From NCBI RefSeq assembly GCF_045635475.1, contig NZ_JBJGXI010000029.1, forward strand, positions 4,803 to 68,802: DNA of 64,000 bases, in the 5' to 3' direction. Every line of letters begins with the position of its first letter. Within the stretch, counting starts at the first letter, position 1. Positions 46,593 to 57,073 of the stretch are shown here, piece by piece. The translations under genes were made by a program, and so were the position numbers. The stretch is from JBJGXI01 sp045635475 (GTDB lineage: Bacteria; Bacillota; Bacilli; Bacillales; Amphibacillaceae). The notes below the pieces were generated by a model, which worked only from the letters and a program-made list of their open reading frames with translations, searched no databases and was not told where the DNA came from.

Positions 46593-49500
46593 ATGAATCA
46601 TTATGGATATCCGAAGCCTCAAGGATTATATCATCCGGAAAATGAACATGAAGCATGTGGCATTGGTATGATTGCGAACATTGATGGAACGAAATCACAT
46701 GCAATTGTCCAGCATGCAGTAACGATATTGTGCAATTTGGAGCACAGAGGTGGACAATCTGCCGATATCAGTACAGGTGATGGTGCTGGAATTCTTACAC
46801 AAATCCCGCATGCATTTTTTCAAGACAAATGTGAAGATTTAGATTTTCAACTTCCGCCAGCAGGTAAGTATGGTGTTGGTATGGTGTTTTTGCCGCAAGA
46901 CCCAGAAATCAGGAGAAAAAGTCAACATAAATTAGAAAAAATTATTAAACAAGAAGGTCAACAAATCCTCGGATGGCGGACAGTACCAGTAAATGATTCG
47001 TTTGTCGGTGATTACGCGAAAAAGGTGAAGCCATTTATTAGACAAGTGTTCGTCGCTCCATCAGATGATATAACAACTCGCGAGAAGTTTGAGAGAAAAC
47101 TGTATGTAATTCGTAAGCAGGCCGAAAAGAAGCTACATGAACTAGAGGATGAAGCTTACGATAACTTTTTTATTTGTAGCTTGTCAGCGTCCACGATTGT
47201 TTACAAGGGAATGTTAATCCCGGAACAATTGGACTCGTTTTATATCGATTTGAACAATCGTGATTATAAATCGGCGCTTGCGATTGTGCACTCTCGTTTT
47301 AGTACGAATACATTTCCCAGTTGGGAACGCGCACAACCGAATCGGTACATCGCCCATAATGGAGAATTTAATACGATTCGGGGAAATGTCAATTGGATGC
47401 GTGCACGTGAGGCACTTTGTACATCAGAATCTTTCTCAGGAGAGGATTTAGAAAAAGTGCTACCGGTGATTGACACGGATGGAAGTGACTCCACGATGTT
47501 TGACAATTGCTTTGAATTTCTTCACTTATCGGGTCGTTCTCTTGCTCATACGGCAATGATGATGATTCCTGAACCGTGGGTGAATGATCAAAGAATGAGC
47601 GAACAAAAGCGAGCATTTTACGAGTACCATAGTACATTGATGGAACCTTGGGACGGACCCGCTGCCATCATGTATACCGATGGTAGACAAATAGGTGCAT
47701 GTTTAGATCGAAATGGCCTGCGACCTGCACGGTACTATGTGACCAAGGACGGTATGATCGTACTCGGTTCTGAAGTGGGAGCCTTAGATATTTTGCCAGA
47801 GGATGTCGTGTATAAAGACAGACTGCAACCTGGAAAAATGCTATTGGTTGATTTGGAAAAAGGGAAGATTATTCCTGATGAAGATATAAAAGAGAAAATT
47901 GTATCTGACAACCCATATCAACAATGGTTATCGGACTATAAAATTAACATGGAGGACCTCAAAGAGCATAAGGGAGACCAACAATCGCTGAACACAGATC
48001 AGCTTTTAGAACAGCAAATCGCATACGGATACACGACAGAAGAGTTGAACAAAATCTTAAAACCAATGGTAACCGATAAAAAGGATCCAGTTGGTTCGAT
48101 GGGATATGACTCGCCGCTTGCTGTTTTATCCAAACGTCCGGAGTTGCTTTACAACTATTTCAAACAGCTGTTTGCGCAAGTAACCAACCCACCGATTGAT
48201 GCCATTCGCGAGGAAATTGTGACAGCGGTTGAAACGACGATCGGCAAAGAAGGTAACTTGGTTAAGCCGGAGCCTGAGAGTTGTAGACATATTCGGTTGC
48301 ATACACCAATACTGAACAATAAACAGTTAGAAACACTCCGACATAACAAATTGGATGATTTTCAACCAATCACGCTCTCGATTTTGTTTGATGTTAAGAA
48401 AGAGCCTAATTTGAATGATGTTTTAGATGGTCTGTTTAAGCGTGCAAAACAAGCGATTAGTGAAGGTGCAACATTACTTATCTTATCAGATCGAGGCTTA
48501 AATTCGAAACAGGCAGCAATCCCTGCATTACTTGCTGTATCAGGTTTGCACCATTACTTAATTCGAGCAGGCGTTCGCACCAAAGTGAGTATTTTAATTG
48601 AAACTGGAGAAGCACGACAAGTTCATCACTTTGCCACCTTGCTTGGCTATGGTGCGGAAGGCATTAATCCATACTTGGCATTCCGGTCATTGGAAGGATT
48701 AATTGATATGGGAGACCTTCGGGACATCTCATTAGATGAAGCTGTGGAAACATACATTCAATCTGCTACGGACGGTGTCATCAAAGTGTTATCAAAAATG
48801 GGAATATCAACAATCCAAAGCTATCGTGGTGCGCAAATTTTTGAAGCAGTTGGGATCCATCCTGATGTGATTGCAAAATATTTTACGCGAACTGCGTCCC
48901 GATTAGGTGGAATTAAAATAGACACGATAGCTGAGGAAGTAATGTTACGCCATAAACGTGCGTACGAACGAGCACGAGGTCGTGTGAAAGGATTGGAAAC
49001 GGGTGATGATTTTCAGTGGCGACAAAATGCGGAAGATCATCAATACAATCCACATACAATCCATATGCTGCAGCATGCGTGTCGTTCGAATAATTATGAG
49101 TTATTCAAAAAGTATTCAACTATGATTACGGATACAGATAAGAATTTGCAGTCGCTAAGAGGATTGCTCGCTTTTAAGCAGAGGTCAGCAGTTCCAATTG
49201 AAGAAGTAGAATCAATCGACAGTATTTGCAAGAGATTTAAAACCGGTGCCATGTCCTATGGCTCGATAAGTGAAGAAGCACATGAATCGTTGGCGATTGC
49301 AATGAACCGGATTGGTGGTAAAAGTAATTCTGGTGAAGGTGGCGAGCACCCTGACCGATTTACGAAAGATGAGAACGGTGACTGGCGTCGAAGTGCGATC
49401 AAGCAAGTAGCTTCAGGCCGTTTTGGAGTATCTAGTCACTATCTTGTTAATGCGGATGAAATTCAAATAAAAATTGCCCAAGGAGCTAAGCCGGGAGAAG

Positions 49501-51191
49501 GCGGGCATTTACCGGGTAAAAAAGTCTATCCGTGGATTGCAGAAGTACGAGGATCAACGCCAGGTGTCGGTTTAATATCTCCGCCACCACACCATGATAT
49601 TTACTCTATTGAGGATTTGGCGGAATTAATCTTTAACTTAAAAAATGCTAATCCACGTGCACGAATTAGTGTCAAACTCGTCTCGGCTGTTGGTGTTGGT
49701 ACGATTGCTGCTGGTGTAGCGAAAGGGCGTGCCGATCTTGTCTTGATTAGTGGCTATGACGGAGGTACGGGTGCTGCTCCAAGAACGAGCTTAAAGCATA
49801 CAGGTATGCCTTGGGAAATCGGTCTCGCGGAAACTCATCAAACGTTATTGTTAAATCGCTTGCGTGACCGGATCGTTGTAGAAACTGACGGTAAAATGAT
49901 GACCGGACGGGATGTCGTTATTGCTGCATTACTTGGCGCGGAGGAATATGGTTTTTCAACAGCACCGTTAGTCGTACTAGGATGTACGATGATGCGCGTT
50001 TGTCACTTGAATACATGTCCGGTTGGGGTCGCCACCCAAGACCCAGAGCTACGAAAAAAGTTTACTGGAGCACCAGATCATGTTGTCAATTTTATGCTTT
50101 TTATTGCCAGAGAAGTAAGAGAGTTGATGGCCAAGCTAGGATTTAGGACGATTAACGAAATGATCGGCAGAACCGATGTATTGGAACGAGATGTAGCCAT
50201 TGATCATTGGAAAGCAAAAGGCGTAGACTTATCTGCACTGTTACATCAACCGAATGTGCCAGACCAGGTTGGGCGTTATCAAACTGTTGAACAAGTGCAT
50301 GGTCTCGATAAAACGTTAGATCAGCAAGAATTAATCCCGTTATGCAGGGATGCAATTGATAAAGGTGAGCCGGTGAAAACTTCCTTAGGTATTCGTAACA
50401 TAAATAGGGCAGCAAGTACGATGCTCGGAAGTGAAATAACAAAGCGTTATGGCATGAATGGTTTGGCTGACGATACGATTTTCTTAAGACTTAGAGGGTC
50501 GGCAGGACAAAGCTTGGGTGCTTTTATTCCAAGAGGAATTACGCTATACCTTGTTGGAGATGCCAATGATTATGTTGGAAAAGGGTTGTCTGGTGGGAAA
50601 ATCATTGCTCGACCATCTCGTAAATCGACATTTGAACCAGAAAAAAATACGATTATAGGTAACGTTGCATTTTACGGAGCAACTGCTGGTGAAGCATATA
50701 TTTATGGCATCGCTGGCGAACGATTTTGTGTTCGAAATAGTGGAGCCAAAGTTGTTGTTGAAGGGGTAGGAGACCATGGTTGTGAATATATGACTGGGGG
50801 ACGTGTGGTTGTATTAGGTGGTACAGGTAAAAACTTTGCGGCAGGCATGTCTGGAGGTGTTGCATATGTACTCGATGAATCTAAAGAAGATCGATTCCAA
50901 GATCAATGTAATCAAGAACTGGTCCAACTCGGAAAAATAGAAGATGATATTGAAGCAGATGAAGTCCTGCAAATGATTCATAAGTATGTAGAACATACGC
51001 AAAGTAAAAACGGACAACGAATCTTAGAAAATTGGCAATCGCTGCGCCATAAGTTTGTACGGATCATTCCGAAAGATTATTTGGAGATGAGACAAAGAAT
51101 TATCAAATTAGAGGCAAGTGGATTAAGTAAGGATGAGGCAGCGATGAAGGCCTTTCAACAAGGAAATGAAATCGTTGATGCTATCAAATAA
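46593..51191 (+). CDS. gltB: Glutamate synthase (NADPH) large subunit
   Basis: 1,532 residues, full length (called gltA in B. subtilis). Order: class II amidotransferase with nucleophile Cys22 in HEACGIG (a 21-residue propeptide would be removed), central domain, FMN-binding synthase domain with GEGGEHPDRF and GGTGAAPRTS, 3Fe-4S cluster cysteines in CHLNTCPVGVATQ, and the C-terminal GXGXG beta-helix domain. Makes glutamate from glutamine and 2-oxoglutarate with GltD. 50 bp upstream of gltD. Confidence 0.97.
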   Translation: MNHYGYPKPQGLYHPENEHEACGIGMIANIDGTKSHAIVQHAVTILCNLEHRGGQSADISTGDGAGILTQIPHAFFQDKCEDLDFQLPPAGKYGVGMVFLPQDPEIRRKSQHKLEKIIKQEGQQILGWRTVPVNDSFVGDYAKKVKPFIRQVFVAPSDDITTREKFERKLYVIRKQAEKKLHELEDEAYDNFFICSLSASTIVYKGMLIPEQLDSFYIDLNNRDYKSALAIVHSRFSTNTFPSWERAQPNRYIAHNGEFNTIRGNVNWMRAREALCTSESFSGEDLEKVLPVIDTDGSDSTMFDNCFEFLHLSGRSLAHTAMMMIPEPWVNDQRMSEQKRAFYEYHSTLMEPWDGPAAIMYTDGRQIGACLDRNGLRPARYYVTKDGMIVLGSEVGALDILPEDVVYKDRLQPGKMLLVDLEKGKIIPDEDIKEKIVSDNPYQQWLSDYKINMEDLKEHKGDQQSLNTDQLLEQQIAYGYTTEELNKILKPMVTDKKDPVGSMGYDSPLAVLSKRPELLYNYFKQLFAQVTNPPIDAIREEIVTAVETTIGKEGNLVKPEPESCRHIRLHTPILNNKQLETLRHNKLDDFQPITLSILFDVKKEPNLNDVLDGLFKRAKQAISEGATLLILSDRGLNSKQAAIPALLAVSGLHHYLIRAGVRTKVSILIETGEARQVHHFATLLGYGAEGINPYLAFRSLEGLIDMGDLRDISLDEAVETYIQSATDGVIKVLSKMGISTIQSYRGAQIFEAVGIHPDVIAKYFTRTASRLGGIKIDTIAEEVMLRHKRAYERARGRVKGLETGDDFQWRQNAEDHQYNPHTIHMLQHACRSNNYELFKKYSTMITDTDKNLQSLRGLLAFKQRSAVPIEEVESIDSICKRFKTGAMSYGSISEEAHESLAIAMNRIGGKSNSGEGGEHPDRFTKDENGDWRRSAIKQVASGRFGVSSHYLVNADEIQIKIAQGAKPGEGGHLPGKKVYPWIAEVRGSTPGVGLISPPPHHDIYSIEDLAELIFNLKNANPRARISVKLVSAVGVGTIAAGVAKGRADLVLISGYDGGTGAAPRTSLKHTGMPWEIGLAETHQTLLLNRLRDRIVVETDGKMMTGRDVVIAALLGAEEYGFSTAPLVVLGCTMMRVCHLNTCPVGVATQDPELRKKFTGAPDHVVNFMLFIAREVRELMAKLGFRTINEMIGRTDVLERDVAIDHWKAKGVDLSALLHQPNVPDQVGRYQTVEQVHGLDKTLDQQELIPLCRDAIDKGEPVKTSLGIRNINRAASTMLGSEITKRYGMNGLADDTIFLRLRGSAGQSLGAFIPRGITLYLVGDANDYVGKGLSGGKIIARPSRKSTFEPEKNTIIGNVAFYGATAGEAYIYGIAGERFCVRNSGAKVVVEGVGDHGCEYMTGGRVVVLGGTGKNFAAGMSGGVAYVLDESKEDRFQDQCNQELVQLGKIEDDIEADEVLQMIHKYVEHTQSKNGQRILENWQSLRHKFVRIIPKDYLEMRQRIIKLEASGLSKDEAAMKAFQQGNEIVDAIK

Positions 51192-51241
51192 GTTTTTTCG
51201 TACAGTTATCATTACTTAACAAAGGATTGGAGGACACGTGT

Positions 51242-52726
51242 ATGGGAAAGCCGACAGGATTTAAGGATTACCAGCGTCACACAACACCAGAGCGCGATCC
51301 TGAAAAGCGGACGAAAGATTGGCAGGATTATAAATTACCGATGTCTGAGGATCAGGCAAAAGTACAAGGTGCTCGTTGTATGGACTGCGGTATTCCGACA
51401 TGCCAAACAGGAACAGATATGGATGGTTTAACTTCCGGGTGCCCGGTATATCATTTAATCCCCGAATGGAATGATTTAGTATATCAAGGTCAGTGGAAAC
51501 AAGCATTAGAACGAGAACACAAAATGAACAATTTTCCCGAGTTCACAGGGATGGCATGCCCCGCCCCATGTGAAGGTGCGTGTGTGCTTGGAATTAATGA
51601 ACCACCTGTAGCGATTCGCTCGATTGAGCGTTCCATCATTGAAAAAGGGTTCGACGAAGGTTGGGTAAAACCCGAACCCCCAAAGGTGCGAACAGAGAAA
51701 AAAGTTGCTATTGTTGGATCAGGTCCAGCTGGATTGGCGGCAGCCGCGCAATTAAATAAGGCTGGTCATCATGTCACAGTATATGAGCGTGCTGATCGAG
51801 TTGGAGGATTGCTAACCTACGGAATACCAGAGATGAAGCTTCCATATAAAGTTGTTCAACGACGGGTTGATTTGTTAAAAAAAGAAGGGATAACATTTGT
51901 AACAAATATGGAAATTGGTAAGGATTATCCGGAAGCAGAGCTTCGTGAAGACTTTGACGCTGTTATCCTTTGTGGAGGTGCATCAAAGCATCGTGATTTA
52001 CAGGTAGAAGGCAGGGAGTTAAAAGGGGTTCACTTTGCGATGGAGTTTCTACAAGCGAACACGAAAAGCTTACTTGATTCTGAATTAGCAGATGGCAACT
52101 ATATTTCTGCAGAAGGAAAAGATGTGATTGTCATCGGTGGCGGTGATACAGGCACAGATTGTCTCGCGACCAGTATTCGTCATGGTTGCAAAAGTCTTAC
52201 TCAATTTGACTATAATGAAAAGAAATCAGCGGAGAGACAGGCGGACAATCCGTGGCCACAGTGGCCTGTCATCCACCGTGTTGAGTATGGACACAAAGAA
52301 GCAAAAGCTGTTCTTGGTAAGGATCCTCGAGCTTATATGGTGCAAACGAAAAAGTTCGTTGGTGATGAAAATGGACGAATCAAGGAAGTTCATACCATTG
52401 AGGTTGAGCAATACCTCGATGATAATGGCAATAAGATGAAACAAGAGATACCAGGCACAGAGAAAATATGGCCTGCACAGTTAGTACTACTAGCGATCGG
52501 TTTTACAGGCCCTGAGCAGCATTTAATCAAGGAAATGCAATTACGTACTGATCCTAGATCAAATATAAAAGCCGACTATGGTCAATATAAAACTAACTTA
52601 GATGGTGTGTTTGCAGCAGGAGATATTCGCCGCGGACAAAGCTTAATTGTCTGGGCGATTAACGAAGGTAGAGAAGCGGCAAGAGAATGTGACAGGTATC
52701 TGATGGGCAGCACCCAACTTCCATAA
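51242..52726 (+). CDS. gltD: Glutamate synthase small subunit
   Basis: 494 residues: N-terminal 4Fe-4S cysteines (RCMDCGIPTCQTG, CPAPCEGACVLG), FAD motif GSGPAGLAAAAQ near 150 and NADPH motif VIGGGDTGTDC near 295; C-terminal FAD contact GVFAAGDIRRGQS. It feeds electrons from NADPH to GltB. GGAGG at 51228-51232 selects ATG 51242 (TTG 51227 overlaps it). Called gltB in B. subtilis. Confidence 0.96.
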   Translation: MGKPTGFKDYQRHTTPERDPEKRTKDWQDYKLPMSEDQAKVQGARCMDCGIPTCQTGTDMDGLTSGCPVYHLIPEWNDLVYQGQWKQALEREHKMNNFPEFTGMACPAPCEGACVLGINEPPVAIRSIERSIIEKGFDEGWVKPEPPKVRTEKKVAIVGSGPAGLAAAAQLNKAGHHVTVYERADRVGGLLTYGIPEMKLPYKVVQRRVDLLKKEGITFVTNMEIGKDYPEAELREDFDAVILCGGASKHRDLQVEGRELKGVHFAMEFLQANTKSLLDSELADGNYISAEGKDVIVIGGGDTGTDCLATSIRHGCKSLTQFDYNEKKSAERQADNPWPQWPVIHRVEYGHKEAKAVLGKDPRAYMVQTKKFVGDENGRIKEVHTIEVEQYLDDNGNKMKQEIPGTEKIWPAQLVLLAIGFTGPEQHLIKEMQLRTDPRSNIKADYGQYKTNLDGVFAAGDIRRGQSLIVWAINEGREAARECDRYLMGSTQLP

Positions 52727-52858
52727 GTGGGGTGGCTGTCAATTATCTATATTTACAGAAGAAAACTGCACCTCAATCTGATTAAAATGGGATGCAGTTA
52801 TATGGAAAGTGGAATCTGTTTCGAGAAATAGAGTAGAAAATTACATGCTTTCCAAAAG

Positions 52859-53851
52859 TTAAGATTGGTAATATAGCTTTGTTAACTCATCCATCACCCA
52901 ATTCGTTCTAGCAGCAGATATGCTAGTACTAGGACTTTTTCCATTCCCTGTAAGTTCATTAACAATAGACTGAATAAGTGGCTGTTGAACATGTAAAGGG
53001 TTTTTGAAATCAAAACTTTGTTTGGATGTTTCAGTTTCTAAAATGATCGGATCATCTCCAAAAGTAGAAAAGGCTACTTTTCCATTCGTACCGACAATTT
53101 CATTTTGATCGACATGCTTATATCCGGAGAAACACCATGTACCTGTTCCGAGTATACCTGAATCAAATGTATAGGTTCCAGTTACGATGTCTTCTGCGTC
53201 ATAGTTTCCTGCTTGATTGGATGCATATCCAGTTGCCTGTTTAATTGGTCCTAGTAAAAAGTCCAATATGTCTAGGGTATGACTGGCAAGGTCGAAGAAA
53301 TATCCGCCTCCAGCAAGGGAAGGCTGGACTCTCCAAGGGGCGACCTGCTTATAATGCTGTTCACTACTGGCTTGGCGATATTGTGTCGTAGTCACAAAGC
53401 GAATGTCGCCAAGGATACCACTATCTAACAACTCTTTCACTTTTAAAAAACGAGGTAGAGCACGACGGTAATAGGCGACAAATAATGGTACATGTGCTGT
53501 TTCACATGCGTCTATCATTGCTTGGCATTGTCCGTAGTTTAATGCCATCGGTTTCTCTACATATACAACCTTGCCAGCAGCGGCAGCTTTTAACGTATAT
53601 TCATGATGATATGCTGGTGGTGTGGCGATATAAATTGCATTGACCTGTGGGTCATCAATCAGTTTATCGGCATCGTCATACCATGATTCGACTTGGTGGC
53701 GTTGTGCGTAATCCTTGGCAAGCTCACCATCTCTCCGCATAACTGCAACTAACCTCGAATTATTTGCTTTTTGAAGGCCAGGTCCACTTTTAACTTCTGT
53801 GACCTCACCACATCCAATAATACCCCAACGAACTTCACTTAATTGTTTCAT
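52859..53851 (-). CDS. Gfo/Idh/MocA-family oxidoreductase
   Basis: 330 residues: N-terminal Rossmann fold with IIGCGEVTEVKSG and the family EKP motif in VVYVEKPMALN near residue 95, then the alpha/beta C-terminal domain with GGGYFFDLASHTLDIL. Predicted NAD(P)-dependent sugar or cyclitol dehydrogenase. Monocistronic between gltD and a STAS-like gene; no context fixes the substrate. Confidence 0.88.
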   Translation of the reverse strand: MKQLSEVRWGIIGCGEVTEVKSGPGLQKANNSRLVAVMRRDGELAKDYAQRHQVESWYDDADKLIDDPQVNAIYIATPPAYHHEYTLKAAAAGKVVYVEKPMALNYGQCQAMIDACETAHVPLFVAYYRRALPRFLKVKELLDSGILGDIRFVTTTQYRQASSEQHYKQVAPWRVQPSLAGGGYFFDLASHTLDILDFLLGPIKQATGYASNQAGNYDAEDIVTGTYTFDSGILGTGTWCFSGYKHVDQNEIVGTNGKVAFSTFGDDPIILETETSKQSFDFKNPLHVQQPLIQSIVNELTGNGKSPSTSISAARTNWVMDELTKLYYQS

Positions 53852-53960
53852 TTAATCACCTCAGCTTATTTATTCGGTAAGGAGGATCATAATTCCTTTA
53901 ATCATATGTTTTTTAAAGCTAGTAACAGGGTATTGTATAAAATAAGGAGGGAATCTTTTC

Positions 53961-54317
53961 ATGATTTCAGTAATACCAAATGGTATAGATTCGATTTTAG
54001 AGGTCACCATCGACGGTAAAATTGACGCGCAAGATATGGAAGAGTTTAAAGCGGAGTTTCATCAGAAAAGAGGAGAGCATGATAAGCTGAATCTTTTATT
54101 AGTGGTTCATGATCTCAAAGGACAATCATTGCAAGCAGTCGCAGAGGATTTAAAATTCGAAGCGAATCACTGGGATGAATTTGGTAAGATTGCCATCATC
54201 AGTGATAAGAAATGGATAGAAGTAACATCTAAGATTAGTGGTTACTTAGCGAAGCTAGAGGTAAAGCACTTTGATGTCGCGGAACGTGCGGAAGCAGAAC
54301 ACTGGTTGCTTCATTAA
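53961..54317 (+). CDS. SpoIIAA-like/STAS-domain protein (DUF3478 type)
   Basis: 118 residues. Small alpha/beta protein of the SpoIIAA-like family related to STAS and SEC14-type folds: an N-terminal beta hairpin (ILEVTIDGKIDAQDME), LLLVVHDLKG, and FGKIAIISDKKW near the C-terminal half. These occur in many bacteria with no agreed role; ligand binding of a small hydrophobic molecule has been suggested. AAGGAGGG precedes ATG. Confidence 0.75.
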   Translation: MISVIPNGIDSILEVTIDGKIDAQDMEEFKAEFHQKRGEHDKLNLLLVVHDLKGQSLQAVAEDLKFEANHWDEFGKIAIISDKKWIEVTSKISGYLAKLEVKHFDVAERAEAEHWLLH

Positions 54318-54333
54318 TAAAAACGTAAATAAA

Positions 54334-54364
54334 CGAGCCTGCTCCTCATGAGTAGGCTCGCTTC
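54334..54364. terminator. Terminator between STAS-like and DMT genes
   Basis: CGAGCCTGCTC and GAGTAGGCTCG stem between convergent genes; A-rich on the left and T/C-rich on the right. Confidence 0.7.
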
Positions 54365-54376
54365 ATGTATTAGAAG

Positions 54377-55303
54377 CTATCCACTTACTTTCGCTGTCTT
54401 AACTACTGGAGGAACTTGTTTTTTCTCGCTGGCGATCCACACAAGGCCAAGAGTAATAACAATTCCACCAACGATTTGGGTGATCCACAGTTTTTCATTG
54501 AAGAATAGTGCCCCTGCAATTGCAGCTGAAGCTGGAACGAAATAACGGTAAAAATTTGCTTTCGTAGCTCCAACTTGTTTCATGGATAGATTCCAAATAA
54601 TAAAAGCAGCTACAGTACATAAGATAACATTGTACAGAACAGCACCCCACGTGATCAGTGAGACTTCATTCCATTGGATCGCACTCCAACCTGTTGCTGT
54701 ACAAGGAATTAAAAAGATTGATCCAAATAGTATGTACCATGTTGTTACACGTAAAGGTGAATATTTTTGCATTAATGGCATGCACGCGAGATTAAAAAGT
54801 GCCCCAATTAAGCTGATTGACAGTGCCAGCAAATTCCCAAGCATATATTCCGAACCAAGATCAAAGCCATCTTTGCCACCAAGAATAATTAGCGATACAC
54901 CGATTAGCGCAATGAACCCGCCAACAGCAAGTCTCAACGTCATTTTTTCACGCGTAAATAGTGGCGCAAAAAGAGCTGCGAAAATTGGCCACGGCGCTAC
55001 ATTTAATAAGGAAGCATTTGCTAAAGTTGTGTACTTAATCGAATACATGACGAGCATCTCTAAAATAGTTACACCGACAAAACCGATAACGGCAAGTTTT
55101 AGCAAATCCTTTTTGTCAACTTTGGTTGTACCTTCTGACCATTTCAAAAAAGCGAATAAGATAGGGAGTGCTAAACCAAAGCGAAGCAAGACAAATACTT
55201 CAGCAGGAAATACTTCCATTGCCCACCGTGAAACGCCAAAATTAATTCCCCATATGATTGCGACAGAGATTAAACCTACGTAATAAATTGCATTTGATTT
55301 CAA
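54377..55303 (-). CDS. EamA/DMT-superfamily transporter
   Basis: 308 residues with ten membrane helices in two EamA repeats (about 5-135 and 150-290); ends in a Lys-rich cytoplasmic tail. Blocks include WGINFGVSRWAMEVFPAE and FLKWSEG in the first half and ATKANFYRYFVPASAAIAGALFFNE in the second. TTG 55303 has GGTGG 7 bp before it; the ATG at 55318 lacks a ribosome site. Probable metabolite exporter; substrate unknown. Confidence 0.85.
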   Translation of the reverse strand: MKSNAIYYVGLISVAIIWGINFGVSRWAMEVFPAEVFVLLRFGLALPILFAFLKWSEGTTKVDKKDLLKLAVIGFVGVTILEMLVMYSIKYTTLANASLLNVAPWPIFAALFAPLFTREKMTLRLAVGGFIALIGVSLIILGGKDGFDLGSEYMLGNLLALSISLIGALFNLACMPLMQKYSPLRVTTWYILFGSIFLIPCTATGWSAIQWNEVSLITWGAVLYNVILCTVAAFIIWNLSMKQVGATKANFYRYFVPASAAIAGALFFNEKLWITQIVGGIVITLGLVWIASEKKQVPPVVKTAKVSG

Positions 55304-55475
55304 TATAAGTCCACCCATTCTAAAAGTACCAAACGTACCAATTATCGCAGGTTTGTTAGTTTTTTACTATGATTTCACCTGTATTATTTCATGTTTTTAA
55401 AAAACTTAATAATTAAGTTCAATTAACTATTAAGGGTGGTGTATAATTGGACTATAGAAATGAGGTGAAGGTCAA

Positions 55476-55970
55476 TTGAATGCTAACAGCAATCTTTACA
55501 AAGCAATAAAAGAAAAAAATGATCAATTGGGCGAATTTTTTGCAAATGAAGTAAGAAGCTTACTGTCAGATCAGCACTTCGTAAACCTGAATTCTAAGCA
55601 GTTAATGCTACTCGACTTGTTACATATAAAACCTGTAACAATGAATGAAATTGCTGCTGCTTTTCAAATAACACCAAGTGCGGCAAGCCAATTAGTGAAG
55701 AAGCTTGAAAACAGTAATTATGTAAGACGAGAAATTAATCTAGAAAACCGACGAGAAATTCTTGTCGAATTAGCGGAGAAAGGATTAGATTATATTAAGA
55801 AAATGGAAGAAACAGAATACTATTTAATGTCTAAGTACTATGGACAGCTAGATGAGAAAGATTTAATTCAACTTAAAAACATATTAGACAAATTATATGC
55901 AATTGCCGTAGTGAATGACGAAAATAGTGAAAGTGGGATGGCTAACAATGTTAACAGTACTAAGAAATAA
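55476..55970 (+). CDS. MarR-family regulator
   Basis: 164 residues with a winged helix (about 40-105): LMLLDLLHIKPVTMNEIAAAFQITPSAASQLVKKLE, wing RREINLENRREILVELAEKG, then the dimerisation helix. The start is TTG 55476 behind GAGGTGAAGG. It overlaps the next gene by 23 bp, so it probably regulates or senses together with that membrane protein. Confidence 0.87.
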   Translation: MNANSNLYKAIKEKNDQLGEFFANEVRSLLSDQHFVNLNSKQLMLLDLLHIKPVTMNEIAAAFQITPSAASQLVKKLENSNYVRREINLENRREILVELAEKGLDYIKKMEETEYYLMSKYYGQLDEKDLIQLKNILDKLYAIAVVNDENSESGMANNVNSTKK

Positions 55971-57006
55971 AAAAGTATTGATTTATCTTGTTTCACTTCT
56001 TGCCATTATTTCAGCTAATTATGCGCTTTACCACACTCGAATCCTATCACCTATGCCAACGCATATTGCGTTAGCTTCTATCATAGATATGATGTTAATT
56101 ATCCCTTTGTTAACATACTTCTTCGTAATAAGAAACAAGTTTTCATGGAAAACAATGGCACTTGTGATGTTAGCGGGATATGCTGTTGCTAATTTTGTGA
56201 TTCCAAGCCAATATCTTCAACAATATGCGTTTCTTCCTTACTTTGTTGTCATTACTGAAGGGTTATTCATACTGTTAGAGCTATACATTTTATATAAAAT
56301 CATTACCAAATTACCACGGTTAATTAATACATTTCGAACTGCCCAACACGATAGCTCATATTTCAAGCTTAATCTCCAAAAAACAGTCTCTAATACTTTT
56401 GAAGGCAAGTTAGCAGCTTTATTTGTTACAGAGTTATCGTTATTTTATTATGCATTATTTGCTTGGAGAAAAAAAGCAAGTACATCCGAGGGAGAAATGT
56501 TTAGCTATCATAAAAATACTAGCTGTATGGCAGTTTACGTGATGCTTATTCACGCAATGATCATTGAAACCGCGGCATTTCATTATTTTTTGCATCAATG
56601 GAATGAGTATATAGCTATTGTGTTACTGGTTGCTAATCTTTATGGTATTTTATTTCTCGTCGCAGAAATACAGGCAACACGTTTGACACCATATTTACTA
56701 ACAAATAATGCATTACATCTTTATGTTGGATTTTCTCAGGGGATTACCATACCATTAGAGGAAATCAAATTGTTTCGACCATACATGGGGCCAGCAGAAT
56801 TAACGAAGCACGAACGGAAACATGTATTTGTTGCGGTAGCGAAAGACTTAGAATTAGAACCCCAAAAAGCACAGTTTGAGATTATACTGCGAAATCCATT
56901 GCAATTACAGCTTCTATATGGATTTAAAAAAGAGGTAAATCGCGTTTTACTGAATGTTGATCAATCTGCTACGTTTGCTAATTCATTGGAATCTAAACTA
57001 AAATAG
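55948..57006 (+). CDS. Uncharacterised multi-pass membrane protein
   Basis: 352 residues with about six to seven membrane segments: two near the N-terminus (VLIYLVSLLAIISANYALY, IALASIIDMMLIIPLLTYF), two in the next 80 residues, and three between about 160 and 260, then a soluble C-terminal domain of about 100 residues. Homologues in Bacillaceae are sometimes auto-named beta-carotene monooxygenase; I see no such domain. ATG 55948 is chosen over GTG 55915. Coupled to the MarR gene. Confidence 0.6.
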   Translation: MLTVLRNKKVLIYLVSLLAIISANYALYHTRILSPMPTHIALASIIDMMLIIPLLTYFFVIRNKFSWKTMALVMLAGYAVANFVIPSQYLQQYAFLPYFVVITEGLFILLELYILYKIITKLPRLINTFRTAQHDSSYFKLNLQKTVSNTFEGKLAALFVTELSLFYYALFAWRKKASTSEGEMFSYHKNTSCMAVYVMLIHAMIIETAAFHYFLHQWNEYIAIVLLVANLYGILFLVAEIQATRLTPYLLTNNALHLYVGFSQGITIPLEEIKLFRPYMGPAELTKHERKHVFVAVAKDLELEPQKAQFEIILRNPLQLQLLYGFKKEVNRVLLNVDQSATFANSLESKLK

Positions 57007-57073
57007 AGTCACTACTTTTAGTATAGATGCATCTTATTTTAACATGACACCTATGGTTGGGGAGGGATTAGGA

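Noticed and set aside
52768..52800. AACTGCA/TGCAGTT hairpin after gltD as terminator
   Set aside because: Short 7-bp stem, large loop and no T-run.
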